A DNA stretch of 64,000 bases from Sporosarcina globispora (lineage in GTDB: Bacteria > Bacillota > Bacilli > Bacillales > Cytobacillaceae), in assembly GCF_001274725.1 (NCBI RefSeq), contig NZ_LGUF01000007.1, forward strand, positions 1,991,629 through 2,055,628, given 5' to 3'. How positions within the stretch are numbered: position 1 is the first letter of the stretch; each line of letters begins with the position of its first letter. A model generated the notes under the pieces. It was not told where the DNA came from, searched no databases, and worked only from the letters and a program-made list of their open reading frames with translations. Below, piece after piece: positions 54,253 through 62,497 of the stretch. A program made the position numbers and the translations under genes.

Positions 54253-54498
54253 ATGAAAAAGAAAAAACACCATTCCCAGCCTAAAAAAGACGATAAGCCA
54301 ATCACGCTTGGGGACATGCTAAACCAGGACTTGATGGAGCAATTAAAAGGGAAAAAGCAGGAATTAAAAGCTGCTGAAGATAAACAGAAGGAAGAAGTAG
54401 AGCGCAGAAAAAGGGCGGAAAGAAGACTGCGTGAAAAAAATAAAAGTTTTGAAGAACTTCTTGGTGAAAGCGATCTAAACTGGAAAGAGTTCAAATAA
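54253..54498 (+). CDS. yqkE: YqkE-like protein (DUF3886)
   Basis: An 81-residue highly charged protein: a basic start (MKKKKHHSQPKKDDKP), ITLGDMLNQDLMEQLKGKK, then a long Lys/Glu/Arg helix predicted to form a coiled coil, ending FEELLGESDLNWKEFK. It matches YqkE in size, charge pattern and position before yqkF. Function unknown. ATG follows TGAGGGGATATT. Confidence 0.82.
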   Translation: MKKKKHHSQPKKDDKPITLGDMLNQDLMEQLKGKKQELKAAEDKQKEEVERRKRAERRLREKNKSFEELLGESDLNWKEFK

Positions 54499-54499
54499 C

Positions 54500-54541
54500 A
54501 AAAAAGAAGGAGCTGACTTTCCGTCAGCTCCTTCTTGTCAT
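54500..54541. terminator. bidirectional terminator between yqkE and yqkF
   Basis: AGAAGGAGCTGAC/GTCAGCTCCTTCT, a perfect 13-bp stem with an A run on the left and T-rich right flank. Confidence 0.88.
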
Positions 54542-54558
54542 TATTATGAGCATTATTA

Positions 54559-55482
54559 TCATCTATGCTGCTCATAATTGTTTAGCTTTGCAATGGATTT
54601 AATAATAGCCAATTCATCTTTACTCAGGGGTTTGCCTCTTGCTGCTTTTGCATTTTCCCTTACTTGTTCAGCTCGGCTTGCACCTGCCGTAACGGAAGCA
54701 ATAGCTGGATTCGCGAGATTATACTGAAATGCTATCTCAGTCATGGAGCGCTCGTCTGAAATTTTCTCTCTGATGCTGCTGATTGTTTTTTCCAATTCAG
54801 GGTAGCTGTAATCCAAGTAGCCTTTCTCTTTTACTGCTTCCGATGCTTTATCCAGCATTTTGTCGCTAAGCAGTCCTTTGGCAAGCGGCCCTCTTGTAAC
54901 AGTGCTGATGCCTTTTTGATTTAGTAGAGGCAGAGCTTCTTCTTCCGGACGCCGATCTAAAATGCTGTATTGCATCATGACAGAAACGATGGAGGATTTT
55001 GCAGTATATTCACGGATCACATTTGGACGGATGGAGGATATCCCATACTGGAGGATGTATCCTTCTTCCTTTAGTTCTTCAAATGCTTCAATGGTTTCAT
55101 CAATACGATCTTCAATCGTGCCGCCATGAAGCTGATATAAATCAATATAGTCTGTCCCCAGCCTTTTTAAGCTATCCTTTACAGCTTCTTTAATATGGCT
55201 TTTTGAGGGATCCCATCTCCAGCTGTCTTTATTTTTATTCCAGCGGTTGCCGGCTTTGGTGGCAATGATCACATGTTCACGGACACTCTTTAAGGATTGT
55301 CCGACAAGCTTTTCGTTTTCGCCAAAATCATATAAATCGGCTGTATCAAAATAATTAATTCCTTCTTCAAGGGCAGCTTCAATAATTTCCTGTGCCTTGC
55401 ATGGGCTGGTGCCAATCGACATGCAGCCAAGTCCAAGCTCGCTTACATACAAGTCGGAGTTTCCAAGCCTTCTCTTCTTCAA
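54559..55482 (-). CDS. yqkF: aldo/keto reductase (YqkF)
   Basis: A 307-residue AKR. The catalytic tetrad is visible: Asp and Tyr in YFDTADLYDFGENE, Lys in VIIATKAGNRW and His in YIDLYQLHGGTIED. The NADPH-binding C-terminal part (ASVTAGASRAEQVRENAKA) is intact. Substrate unknown; related to general stress AKRs. It has its own site (GTGAGTC region) and faces yqkE. Confidence 0.9.
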   Translation of the reverse strand: MKKRRLGNSDLYVSELGLGCMSIGTSPCKAQEIIEAALEEGINYFDTADLYDFGENEKLVGQSLKSVREHVIIATKAGNRWNKNKDSWRWDPSKSHIKEAVKDSLKRLGTDYIDLYQLHGGTIEDRIDETIEAFEELKEEGYILQYGISSIRPNVIREYTAKSSIVSVMMQYSILDRRPEEEALPLLNQKGISTVTRGPLAKGLLSDKMLDKASEAVKEKGYLDYSYPELEKTISSIREKISDERSMTEIAFQYNLANPAIASVTAGASRAEQVRENAKAARGKPLSKDELAIIKSIAKLNNYEQHR

Positions 55483-55570
55483 AGACTCACCTCATTTCAG
55501 TGTTTTCTATTATTATAAGAAAACAAATGAGGCATACTCAAATAAGAAGCTTAGCCTTATAATAAAAAGA

Positions 55571-55705
55571 TCACTTCATGTTGTTCTGAGATTCAACCCA
55601 GTCTTTTACAAGGACATATTTCCTGCTGTATTGTTTTAGCTTCTCACGGACTTCCCAGGCTTTCCCGGCCAGAATGATTCCCTTCTTATGGACATACACC
55701 TTCAT
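55571..55705 (-). CDS. mciZ: MciZ, mother-cell inhibitor of FtsZ
   Basis: A 44-residue minus-strand gene: ATG at 55705 with GAGGGGGAG upstream, stop TGA at 55571. The core GKAWEVREKLKQY and YVLVKDWV closely follow the MciZ peptide of B. subtilis (about 40 residues), which caps FtsZ filaments during sporulation. This one has a slightly longer C-terminal tail (ESQNNMK). It is divergent from nudF, and a sigma-E-like -10 lies upstream, matching its known mother-cell timing. Confidence 0.88.
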   Translation of the reverse strand: MKVYVHKKGIILAGKAWEVREKLKQYSRKYVLVKDWVESQNNMK

Positions 55706-55734
55706 GCCATACTCCCCCTCAGCAAGTATGATAA

Positions 55735-55742
55735 AATGTATG
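55735..55742 (-). promoter_or_regulatory. sigma-E-like -10 element of mciZ
   Basis: On the minus strand CATACATT fits the sigma-E -10 (CATACANT). The -35 region (about TTCTATT, 14 bp further) is only a partial match. Confidence 0.45.
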
Positions 55743-55782
55743 AGCAATCATTATCGGAATAGAACAGGAGTGACTGAAAACA

Positions 55783-56334
55783 ATGAGCCGCCTAGAAGAA
55801 AAAACGATTAAAACGGAAAAAATCTTCACTGGTAAAGTCATTAGTCTCCAGGTGGAAGATGTTGAGCTGCCGAATGGCAAAACATCAAAGCGGGAAATTA
55901 TTAAACATCCTGGGGCAGTAGCTGTATTGGCAGTAACAGAAGATAATAAAATAGTGATGGTTGAACAATATAGAAAGGCGCTTGATAAGATTATTGCTGA
56001 AATACCGGCAGGAAAGCTTGAGGCTGGGGAAGAACCTAGAGTTTGTGCGGAAAGGGAACTGGAAGAAGAAACGGGATACGGCTGTGCGGAAATGGAATGG
56101 CTGATCTCATTCTACACTTCTCCAGGTTTTGCCGACGAGCTGGTACACCTATATATCGCAAAGGGGCTTATGAAAAAAGAAAATGCCGCTTCTCCTGATG
56201 AAGATGAATTTGTGAATCTTATGGAAGTAACGCTTGATGAAGCAATATCCCTGCTGAAGGAGCAGAAGATTCATGATGCAAAAACAGCTTATGCAATTCA
56301 GTATCTGCAGCTGCAAGAGGCGCTGAAAAAATAA
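55783..56334 (+). CDS. nudF: ADP-ribose pyrophosphatase (Nudix)
   Basis: A 183-residue Nudix hydrolase. The Nudix box GKLEAGEEPRVCAERELEEETGY matches GX5EX7REUXEEXGU (written here in two halves around ERELEEE). It hydrolyses ADP-ribose to AMP and ribose-5-phosphate. It is followed after one base by the endonuclease Q-like gene, so the two are co-transcribed. Position equals yqkG. Confidence 0.94.
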   Translation: MSRLEEKTIKTEKIFTGKVISLQVEDVELPNGKTSKREIIKHPGAVAVLAVTEDNKIVMVEQYRKALDKIIAEIPAGKLEAGEEPRVCAERELEEETGYGCAEMEWLISFYTSPGFADELVHLYIAKGLMKKENAASPDEDEFVNLMEVTLDEAISLLKEQKIHDAKTAYAIQYLQLQEALKK

Positions 56335-56335
56335 A

Positions 56336-57502
56336 ATGAAGCGCTTTTTTGCGGATTTCCATATCCATATTGGGCGAACCTTTACCGGAAAGCCAGTTAA
56401 AATAACAGGCGCTAAATCACTTACCTTCACAAATATCATCAGGCATTCCAGAAATGAAAAGGGGCTTGATATCATTGGCATAATTGATTGTCATTCACCT
56501 GAAGTCCTCCTTGAAATCGAGGATTTGGCCAAGAAAGGTATTGTAACTGAGCTTAGGGGTGGGGGACTTCAATATGGAGATTTAACGATTATACCTGGAT
56601 CGGAACTTGAAATATATGATGAGTCCTGCAAAGGTCCCATTCATGTTCTTTGTTACTTTCCCTCTCTTTCCGCTATGAAGGTTTTCTCTGCCTGGTTATC
56701 AGGACATTTGAAAAATATAACGTTAAGCTCACAGAGGATTTATGCCTCTGGCAGAATGCTTCAGAAAAAAGTGAAGGAACTGGATGGGCTTTTTATTCCT
56801 GCTCATGTTTTTACCCCATTTAAAAGCTTATTCGGGAAAGGGGTAGAGCGATCGCTGTCAGAGGTTTTTGATCCTTCCCTAATTGATGCAATAGAGCTGG
56901 GGCTTAGTGCAGATACTAAGATGGCTGACGGAATAGCTGAACTTCACGGATATACTTTTTTAACAAACTCAGATGCCCATTCGCTAAAAAAAATCGCGAG
57001 AGAATATCAAATTCTTGAAATGGAGTCACCAACATTTGCTGAATTGAGGAAGGCTCTGGGCCGAAAGGAAAAACGCAAGGTGAAAGCCAATTACGGTCTC
57101 GATCCGCTGCTTGGAAAATATCATCAGACTGTTTGCTCTGAATGTTTTGGCCCCTTTAATGAAGAAGAGGGTATGTGCAGAAGCTGCAATCATCGCAAGT
57201 TTATCAAAGGGGTGGCTGACCGGATCTCTGAACTGAAATCATCTGAAGAATTGCCTGTTGAACGGCCTCCTTATATTCATCAGGTACCGCTTGAATTTAT
57301 TCCAGGATTAGGTCCGAAAATGCTGGAAAAGCTGCTGAATCATTTCGGCACTGAAATGGCCATTCTTCACGGCGTTCCTTTAGAAGAAATAAGCAAAGTA
57401 ATTCCTGAAAAACCAGCTAGACTTATTGGTAAGGCGCGTGAAGGAAAGCTGAATCTCAGGGCGGGGGGAGGAGGCAAGTACGGAAAGATAGTGGATACCT
57501 AA
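56336..57502 (+). CDS. endonuclease Q-like PHP-domain protein (YqxK region)
   Basis: A 388-residue protein with a PHP metal-dependent domain (FADFHIHIGRTFTGK; IIDCHSPEV; FLTNSDAHSLK), a four-Cys zinc module (CSECFGPFNEEEGMCRSC near residues 264-281) and a C-terminal helix-hairpin-helix (EFIPGLGPKMLEKLLNHFG). This matches the EndoQ family, which in Bacillus and archaea nicks DNA 5' of deaminated bases or abasic sites. Activity here is inferred. The nudF neighbour also handles damaged or free nucleotides. Confidence 0.85.
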   Translation: MKRFFADFHIHIGRTFTGKPVKITGAKSLTFTNIIRHSRNEKGLDIIGIIDCHSPEVLLEIEDLAKKGIVTELRGGGLQYGDLTIIPGSELEIYDESCKGPIHVLCYFPSLSAMKVFSAWLSGHLKNITLSSQRIYASGRMLQKKVKELDGLFIPAHVFTPFKSLFGKGVERSLSEVFDPSLIDAIELGLSADTKMADGIAELHGYTFLTNSDAHSLKKIAREYQILEMESPTFAELRKALGRKEKRKVKANYGLDPLLGKYHQTVCSECFGPFNEEEGMCRSCNHRKFIKGVADRISELKSSEELPVERPPYIHQVPLEFIPGLGPKMLEKLLNHFGTEMAILHGVPLEEISKVIPEKPARLIGKAREGKLNLRAGGGGKYGKIVDT

Positions 57503-57530
57503 AAAATAGAGCCTCAGGGCTCTATTTTTT
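57501..57530. terminator. bidirectional terminator between the endoQ-like and GNAT genes
   Basis: AAAAAATAGAGCC-TCAG-GGCTCTATTTTTT, a perfect 13-bp stem with A and T tails on both strands. Confidence 0.9.
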
Positions 57531-58092
57531 AGGTTCTGACTTTAGCATAAACGCATGTATCCCTTAACTCTTTTCCATCTGCGCTGAGGCTGTCATTGAT
57601 CAGTAATCCTTCAAGTGTGTATCCGAGCCTTTCGGGAATTCTTCGGCTGTTTATGTTATTCGGATCACATCTAATTTCCACTCTGTTCGCTTGAAAATGC
57701 TCAAAGGCAAACTTCGTTAAACCTTGGGCTGCTTCAGTAATATAGCCGTTTTTCTGAAACCTTGAGTCTCCCCAATAGCCTATTTCGAATTTGCGGACAT
57801 CCCAATCTATTCGGTGCAGGCCAGTAGAGCCGACAAAAACATCGTCTTCTTTCCGGTAAATATGGATCCGGAAATCTTCCCTAAGTATAAACTTTGCATA
57901 AGATCTGCGAATACCAGCTTCCACTTCTTCCTCTGATTGATCATTCTGTGCAAAAGGAAGCCATTTTTTGAGCTCGGCAGCAGATGCTGTTACAGCTTCA
58001 AGAACTGTTTTTCCATCTCCGGGAAAGGCAGGCCTCATATAAAGTCTTGCAGTTTCGATTCTCTCTGGAAACTCATTTAAAATTGGATTCAT
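57529..58092 (-). CDS. GNAT-family N-acetyltransferase (RimJ/RimL type)
   Basis: A 187-residue GNAT. The N-terminal part ETARLYMRPAFPGDGKTVLEAV and the middle FVGSTGLHRIDWDVRKFEIGYW are typical of RimJ/RimL-like enzymes; the acetyl-CoA region is around KNGYITEAAQGLTKFAFEH, and RVEIRCDPNNINSRRIPERLGY is the family C-terminal motif. It could acetylate a ribosomal protein N-terminus, an amino acid or a drug. Substrate unknown. The stop overlaps the shared terminator. Confidence 0.85.
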   Translation of the reverse strand: MNPILNEFPERIETARLYMRPAFPGDGKTVLEAVTASAAELKKWLPFAQNDQSEEEVEAGIRRSYAKFILREDFRIHIYRKEDDVFVGSTGLHRIDWDVRKFEIGYWGDSRFQKNGYITEAAQGLTKFAFEHFQANRVEIRCDPNNINSRRIPERLGYTLEGLLINDSLSADGKELRDTCVYAKVRT

Positions 58093-58201
58093 TTCTCAGC
58101 TCTCCCTATGACAATTTGAAGAATTTTGAAAATTATAGCGAAAATAATGGAAGTGTTCAAGACCTTTTTTCTCAATCAAAGAATAATTGTCTATTTCTTT
58201 G

Positions 58202-58229
58202 TCATACAAATCAGTGACAGGCATACACT
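58202..58229 (+). promoter_or_regulatory. sigma-E-type promoter of spoIIM
   Basis: TCATACA (58202-58208) as -35, 13 bp, CATACACT (58222-58229) as -10; close to the sigma-E consensus KMATATT-N14-CATACANT. Confidence 0.7.
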
Positions 58230-58266
58230 TTAATATCCAATTTGTTTTGTCATAGGAGGAAGAGCA

Positions 58267-58911
58267 ATGAAGAAAAAAATGTACCAGAACGCCGCAGCAG
58301 CCCACTTTCGCGAACATTCCTCAATCTATTTATTTGTCATTGTTTTATTCCTGATGGGTGTCATTTTTGGGGCTATTGTTGTAAATAGCTTAAGCTTTAC
58401 ACAAAAAGAAGATTTATTTTATTATCTGTCGCAGTTTTTTGGACAAGTTTCAGATGGACATGTTGCAGCTGCAAATGAATTATTCAAGCAGAGTTTTTTT
58501 CATAATACGAAATTTATAGGGCTGATGTGGATTCTAGGGATCTCCATTATCGGGCTGCCTGTCATTTTGATTCTTCTATTTATGAAGGGTATGGTGGTTG
58601 GATTTACAGTGGGGTTTCTCGTTAACCAAATGGGCTGGGAGGGATTTTTGCTTTCCTTCGTATCAGTCCTTCCACAGAATCTGATCATCATTCCGATATT
58701 TATCTTGGCTGCAACTCTCGCTGTTTCTTTCTCTTTAAAAATGATAAGAAGACAATTTATGAAAAAAGTCGGACAGCCTATAATGCCTCTTTTCGGAAGA
58801 TATATGATTGCTTTTGCTGTAGCCATCCTGTTTCTGATTGCAGCAGCAGGTGTGGAGGCGTTTATCTCACCAGTCTTAATGAAGTCTGTTGTAAGCTCAA
58901 TTCAATCCTAA
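58267..58911 (+). CDS. spoIIM: stage II sporulation protein M
   Basis: A 214-residue polytopic membrane protein with about five hydrophobic helices (e.g. IYLFVIVLFLMGVIFGAIVV, LMWILGISIIGLPVILILLF, RYMIAFAVAILFLIAAAGV). SpoIIM with SpoIID and SpoIIP forms the DMP peptidoglycan-degrading machine that drives engulfment of the forespore. ATG is preceded by ATAGGAGGAAG. The sigma-E promoter upstream agrees with mother-cell expression. The N-terminus on the cytoplasmic side is basic (MKKKMYQN). Confidence 0.93.
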   Translation: MKKKMYQNAAAAHFREHSSIYLFVIVLFLMGVIFGAIVVNSLSFTQKEDLFYYLSQFFGQVSDGHVAAANELFKQSFFHNTKFIGLMWILGISIIGLPVILILLFMKGMVVGFTVGFLVNQMGWEGFLLSFVSVLPQNLIIIPIFILAATLAVSFSLKMIRRQFMKKVGQPIMPLFGRYMIAFAVAILFLIAAAGVEAFISPVLMKSVVSSIQS

Positions 58912-58923
58912 TATAATATTGAT

Positions 58924-58956
58924 AAAAGGCAGGGCGGGCCGCTCTGCCTTTTATTT
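58924..58956 (+). terminator. terminator after spoIIM
   Basis: AAAAGGCAG-GC pairs with GC-CTGCCTTTT around a G/C-rich loop, then ATTTG; T run partly inside the stem. Confidence 0.75.
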
Positions 58957-59065
58957 GTACAGAGAAAGGGATAAAAATAAAAAAGATAGGGTACATATAA
59001 AAAGGTTTAAATATGCATTTATATACTATAATAAATATTAAATGATATTAATTATTATCTGTTAT

Positions 59066-59080
59066 TTATAATTATTTTAT
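59066..59080. promoter_or_regulatory. PerR-box-like operator upstream of fur
   Basis: TTATAATTATTTTAT matches the PerR consensus TTATAATNATTATAA at 12 of the 14 specified positions. It is immediately upstream of the -35. Another A+T palindrome-like stretch lies at 59043-59058. In B. subtilis fur is a PerR target. Confidence 0.6.
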
Positions 59081-59081
59081 T

Positions 59082-59109
59082 TTGAATGTGGTGGCATTTC
59101 TGTTATAAT
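59082..59109 (+). promoter_or_regulatory. sigma-A promoter of fur
   Basis: TTGAAT (59082-59087), 16 bp, TATAAT (59104-59109). Confidence 0.75.
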
Positions 59110-59142
59110 GAGAATGTTAGTGGCGAGGGAGGGACTTTCGGT

Positions 59143-59616
59143 ATGGAAAGCAGAATTGAAAGAATAAAAAAACAGTTGCATTCATCCAGCTATAAACTAA
59201 CACCACAGCGAGAGGCAACAGTTCGCGTCCTGTTAGAACACGAAGAGGATCATTTAAGTGCGGAAGATGTCTACCTCCTAGTAAAAGAGAAATCGCCTGA
59301 GATAGGCTTGGCAACTGTATATAGAACACTTGAATTGCTGACTGAATTAAAAATTGTCGATAAAATCAACTTCGGTGATGGAGTTTCCCGTTATGACCTG
59401 CGTCAGGAAGGGGCAGCCCATTTTCACCACCATTTAGTTTGTATTGAGTGCGGAGCTGTTGATGAAATTCAAGAAGATTTGCTTGAAGATGTAGAGGAAG
59501 TGGTTGAACGCCGCTGGAACTTTAAAATAAAGGATCACCGCCTTACGTTTCACGGCATTTGCTACCGTTGTCAGGATAAACAGACAGACAGCGAAACCGA
59601 AGCAAAAGGAAACTAA
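59143..59616 (+). CDS. fur: ferric uptake regulator Fur
   Basis: A 157-residue Fur family repressor: winged-helix DNA-binding half (residues 1-85, LATVYRTLELLTEL recognition helix) and metal-sensing half with HFHHHLVCIECGAVDEI, plus the structural-zinc CxxC pairs (CIEC and CYRC). It represses iron-uptake genes when Fe2+ is abundant. It could be confused with PerR or Zur; the place between spoIIM and xerD and similarity to YqkL favour Fur. ATG at 59143 follows GAGGGAGGG; a longer in-frame reading starts before the promoter's end. Confidence 0.93.
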   Translation: MESRIERIKKQLHSSSYKLTPQREATVRVLLEHEEDHLSAEDVYLLVKEKSPEIGLATVYRTLELLTELKIVDKINFGDGVSRYDLRQEGAAHFHHHLVCIECGAVDEIQEDLLEDVEEVVERRWNFKIKDHRLTFHGICYRCQDKQTDSETEAKGN

Positions 59617-59628
59617 TACTTATTGACA

Positions 59629-59661
59629 AAGCTTATTCTTACTTTAGAATGGGCTTTTTAT
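59629..59661 (+). terminator. terminator after fur
   Basis: AAGCTTATTCT/AGAATGGGCTT (two wobble pairs) followed by TTTTATTTT. Confidence 0.8.
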
Positions 59662-59881
59662 TTTGATCTATTTTCACAAAGTATGCTTCTTTCAAAAAAC
59701 AACAATCTATAAGAGCCTGGTTATAAAAGGTAATTCCTCAATAACAAACAAAAAGGAAAGTGCCCTGAAGAAATGCCAATTATGCAGATTCAGGTATAAT
59801 TCTTGTCCAAAATGGCATACATTTTAATAATAGAAAGCTTCTAAATCTTTCTTTTTATTAAAAGTTATGGAGGACCAAACA

Positions 59882-60109
59882 ATGAAATCCTGGCTGAGTA
59901 TGGCTTTTCAGACCATTAAAGTATTTGTCATTTTTACTGGATGCACAATCCTTTTTTATTATGGTATTATGTGGTTAAACGAAGAATACCAGGATTATCA
60001 CCGCTATGACGAACCAAAGGGAGCGGCTGTTAAGGTGTCGGCGAGCGGAACAGATGAAGATAGGAGCTTGCTGGACCGGTTAATTCTTTTCTACTTAAAT
60101 GGGGAGTAA
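59882..60109 (+). CDS. yqzK: YqzK-family protein (DUF4227)
   Basis: A 75-residue protein with one N-terminal membrane helix (VFVIFTGCTILFYYGIMW) and a hydrophilic, charged C-terminal part containing EEYQDYHRYDEPKGAAVKV. It matches the DUF4227 (YqzK) family, found next to fur and xerD in Bacillus. Function unknown. ATG at 59882 follows ATGGAGGACC; that inner ATG is part of the ribosome binding site. It lies 9 bases before xerD. Confidence 0.82.
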   Translation: MKSWLSMAFQTIKVFVIFTGCTILFYYGIMWLNEEYQDYHRYDEPKGAAVKVSASGTDEDRSLLDRLILFYLNGE

Positions 60110-60118
60110 TGCAATCAT

Positions 60119-61012
60119 ATGGATGATCAGTTAAAAGACTTTATTCATTATTTACTTGTAGAAAAAGGCCTCGCAAAAAATACAATTGTATCTTATGAAA
60201 GAGATTTAAAAAGTTATCTGAAATATCTCAGGTCTGAAGAGAAGATTTCAAGCCTTGAGAATGTACAGCGTATGCAAATTGTCCAATTTCTCGGCTTTTT
60301 AAAAAAACAGGGCAAATCCTCAAAAACCTTGGCCCGGCATATAGCCTCCTTAAGGGCCTTTCACCAATTTCTGCTCCGCGAAAAAGCAGTTGGCCATGAC
60401 CCTTCTGTCCATATAGAAACACCGCAAATGGAACGTTCGCTGCCAAAAGTATTAAACATGCAGGAAGTTGAAACATTACTGGATTTTCCAGAGATTAAGG
60501 ATCACTTTGGCTTGCGCGATAAAGCCATGCTTGAACTTTTATATGCTACCGGCATTCGCGTGAGTGAACTGATAGGCCTGAACATAGGTGATGTTCATTT
60601 AACGATGGGCTTTGTAAGATGTATAGGCAAAGGAAACAAGGAAAGGATTGTGCCTATTGGCAGAACAGCTTCTGAAGCGCTTGAAAGGTATTTAAATGAA
60701 GGAAGAAGAAAGTTTGTTTCAAAAAAATATAAAGATGAAGCGTTATTTTTAAATCATCACGGCAAACGCCTTTCAAGGCAGGGATTTTGGAAAATATTGA
60801 AGCGGCTGGCTCAGGAGGCAGGGATCGAGAAGGAACTTACTCCACATACACTGAGACATTCATTTGCTACTCATCTGCTTGAAAATGGTGCGGACTTGCG
60901 GGCAGTCCAGGAAATGCTTGGACATGCCGATATTTCCACTACCCAAATTTATACGCATGTAACTAAAACACGTCTTAAAGATGTGTACAGTCAATATCAT
61001 CCGCGTGCTTAA
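60119..61012 (+). CDS. xerD: site-specific tyrosine recombinase XerD
   Basis: A 297-residue tyrosine recombinase: N-terminal SAM-like core-binding domain (residues 1-85), then the catalytic domain with Arg in [14 protein letters not shown], Lys in [12 protein letters not shown], His-x-x-Arg in [14 protein letters not shown], His in [13 protein letters not shown] and the nucleophilic Tyr in that last motif. With CodV/XerC it resolves chromosome dimers at dif. RipX in B. subtilis. No integrase or element features are nearby, so it is the housekeeping enzyme. Confidence 0.96.
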   Translation: MDDQLKDFIHYLLVEKGLAKNTIVSYERDLKSYLKYLRSEEKISSLENVQRMQIVQFLGFLKKQGKSSKTLARHIASLRAFHQFLLREKAVGHDPSVHIETPQMERSLPKVLNMQEVETLLDFPEIKDHFGLRDKAMLELLYATGIRVSELIGLNIGDVHLTMGFVRCIGKGNKERIVPIGRTASEALERYLNEGRRKFVSKKYKDEALFLNHHGKRLSRQGFWKILKRLAQEAGIEKELTPHTLRHSFATHLLENGADLRAVQEMLGHADISTTQIYTHVTKTRLKDVYSQYHPRA

Positions 61013-61046
61013 AGCATTAATTGAATAAGTAAAAATAAATGTCATA

Positions 61047-61077
61047 AAGCTGCCATGAAAAATAGGCAGCTTTTTCT
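61047..61077 (+). terminator. terminator after xerD
   Basis: AAGCTGCC/GGCAGCTT stem with a 10-base loop, then TTTC. Confidence 0.85.
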
Positions 61078-61111
61078 TGTCTTTTTACCTGTTTATTATG
61101 TAAAATATAGA

Positions 61112-61127
61112 TGTCAGACTTCTGACA
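61112..61127. promoter_or_regulatory. palindromic candidate operator upstream of deoB
   Basis: TGTCAGA-CT-TCTGACA is a perfect 7-bp inverted repeat with 2-bp spacer, typical in form of a dimeric repressor site. It is about 155 bp upstream of deoB. No repressor is suggested by the sequence. The rest of 61128-61260 has no clear promoter hexamers. Confidence 0.5.
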
Positions 61128-61280
61128 AATGAAAGGGCTATCTATATATTTTATTTAACAGCATGAATGTCCTTTTTACTGTCTATCTTCAGCAAGAGAA
61201 TCAGTGTTAAATAAACCTAAAAAGGGTACTATACGAATATGATTTTTGTAACCGTATTCAAATAATTAGGAGGTTTTCAT

Positions 61281-62465
61281 ATGTCCGCATATACATATAG
61301 GCGCGTTTTTTTAATTGTCATGGACTCAGTAGGAATCGGAGAAGCGCCTGATGCCGATCAGTTCGGTGATAAAGGCGCTGATACGATTGGCCACATTGCA
61401 GAGAAAATGAATGGCTTGAAGATGCCGAATATGGGCAAACTCGGGCTCAGTAATATCCGTGAAATCAAAGGAATCGAAAAAGCAGAGAAGCCAATGGCAT
61501 TTTACACAAAGATGCAGGAAGCTTCTAATGGAAAAGACACAATGACTGGGCATTGGGAGATCATGGGCTTGAATATTCAAACTCCTTTTCGGGTATTTCC
61601 GGACGGTTTCCCGCAGGAATTGATTTCTGAACTTGAATCCCGTACTGGGAGAAAAGTAATTGGCAATAAACCTGCGAGCGGAACGGAAATTTTAGTTGAA
61701 TTAGGGGAAGAGCATATGAAAACGGGCGCTTTGATTGTTTATACATCAGCCGATTCAGTTCTGCAGATTGCGGCCCATGAAGATATAATTCCGATCGAAG
61801 AACAATATAAAATCTGTAAAATCGCACGCGAGCTGACATTGGATGAAAAATATATGGTCGGCAGAGTGATTGCCAGACCATTCATTGGCGAGCCGGGTAA
61901 TTTCCAAAGAACATCAAATAGACATGATTATGCGTTAAAGCCATTTGACCGCACGGTAATGAACGAAATGGCAGACAGTGGTCTCGATGTATTGGCAATC
62001 GGCAAAATTTCCGACATTTTTGATGGCGAAGGGGTAACGGAAGCCATTCGCACAACTTCAAATATGGACGGAATGGATAAGCTGATTGAAACATTTAATA
62101 AAGAGTTTACCGGAATGAGCTTTTTAAATCTGGTTGACTTTGATGCATTATTTGGCCATAGACGTGATCCAGAAGGCTATGGAAAAGCACTTGAAGAATT
62201 TGATGAGCGCCTGCCTGAAGTATTTGAAAAAATGCAGGACGGCGATTTATTGATAATCACGGCAGACCATGGCAATGACCCTGTACATTATGGTACAGAT
62301 CACACGAGAGAATACGTTCCGCTTCTTGTTTACTCAAAAGATATGGAAGAAGGAAAAGAGCTTCCAATCAGCGATACCTTTGCAGATATAGGAGCGACAA
62401 TTGCAGATAACTTTAATGTAAAGATGCCGGCTTATGGTAAAAGCTTTTTGAACCAACTTAAATAA
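61281..62465 (+). CDS. deoB: phosphopentomutase
   Basis: A 394-residue alkaline-phosphatase-superfamily mutase. Metal ligands are in [22 protein letters not shown] (Asp; split by the loop), [13 protein letters not shown] (the phosphorylated Thr), [12 protein letters not shown], and [20 protein letters not shown]. It interconverts ribose-1-phosphate and ribose-5-phosphate (and deoxy forms), funnelling nucleoside sugar into pentose phosphate metabolism. AGGAGG precedes the ATG. Operon deoB-punA-pdp, as drm-pupG-pdp in B. subtilis. Confidence 0.96.
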   Translation: MSAYTYRRVFLIVMDSVGIGEAPDADQFGDKGADTIGHIAEKMNGLKMPNMGKLGLSNIREIKGIEKAEKPMAFYTKMQEASNGKDTMTGHWEIMGLNIQTPFRVFPDGFPQELISELESRTGRKVIGNKPASGTEILVELGEEHMKTGALIVYTSADSVLQIAAHEDIIPIEEQYKICKIARELTLDEKYMVGRVIARPFIGEPGNFQRTSNRHDYALKPFDRTVMNEMADSGLDVLAIGKISDIFDGEGVTEAIRTTSNMDGMDKLIETFNKEFTGMSFLNLVDFDALFGHRRDPEGYGKALEEFDERLPEVFEKMQDGDLLIITADHGNDPVHYGTDHTREYVPLLVYSKDMEEGKELPISDTFADIGATIADNFNVKMPAYGKSFLNQLK

Positions 62466-62497
62466 TTACAATAAAAAAGCAGATGAGGAGATTGATG

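Noticed and set aside
54174-54575. A 133-codon minus-strand frame opposite yqkE
   Set aside because: Complement of the Lys/Glu-rich yqkE coding region, rich in Phe/Leu/Ser; crosses a bidirectional terminator.
60119-61012. xerD as a mobile-element integrase
   Set aside because: Neighbouring genes fur, yqzK and deoB are the conserved chromosomal context, and no attachment repeats or element genes are near.
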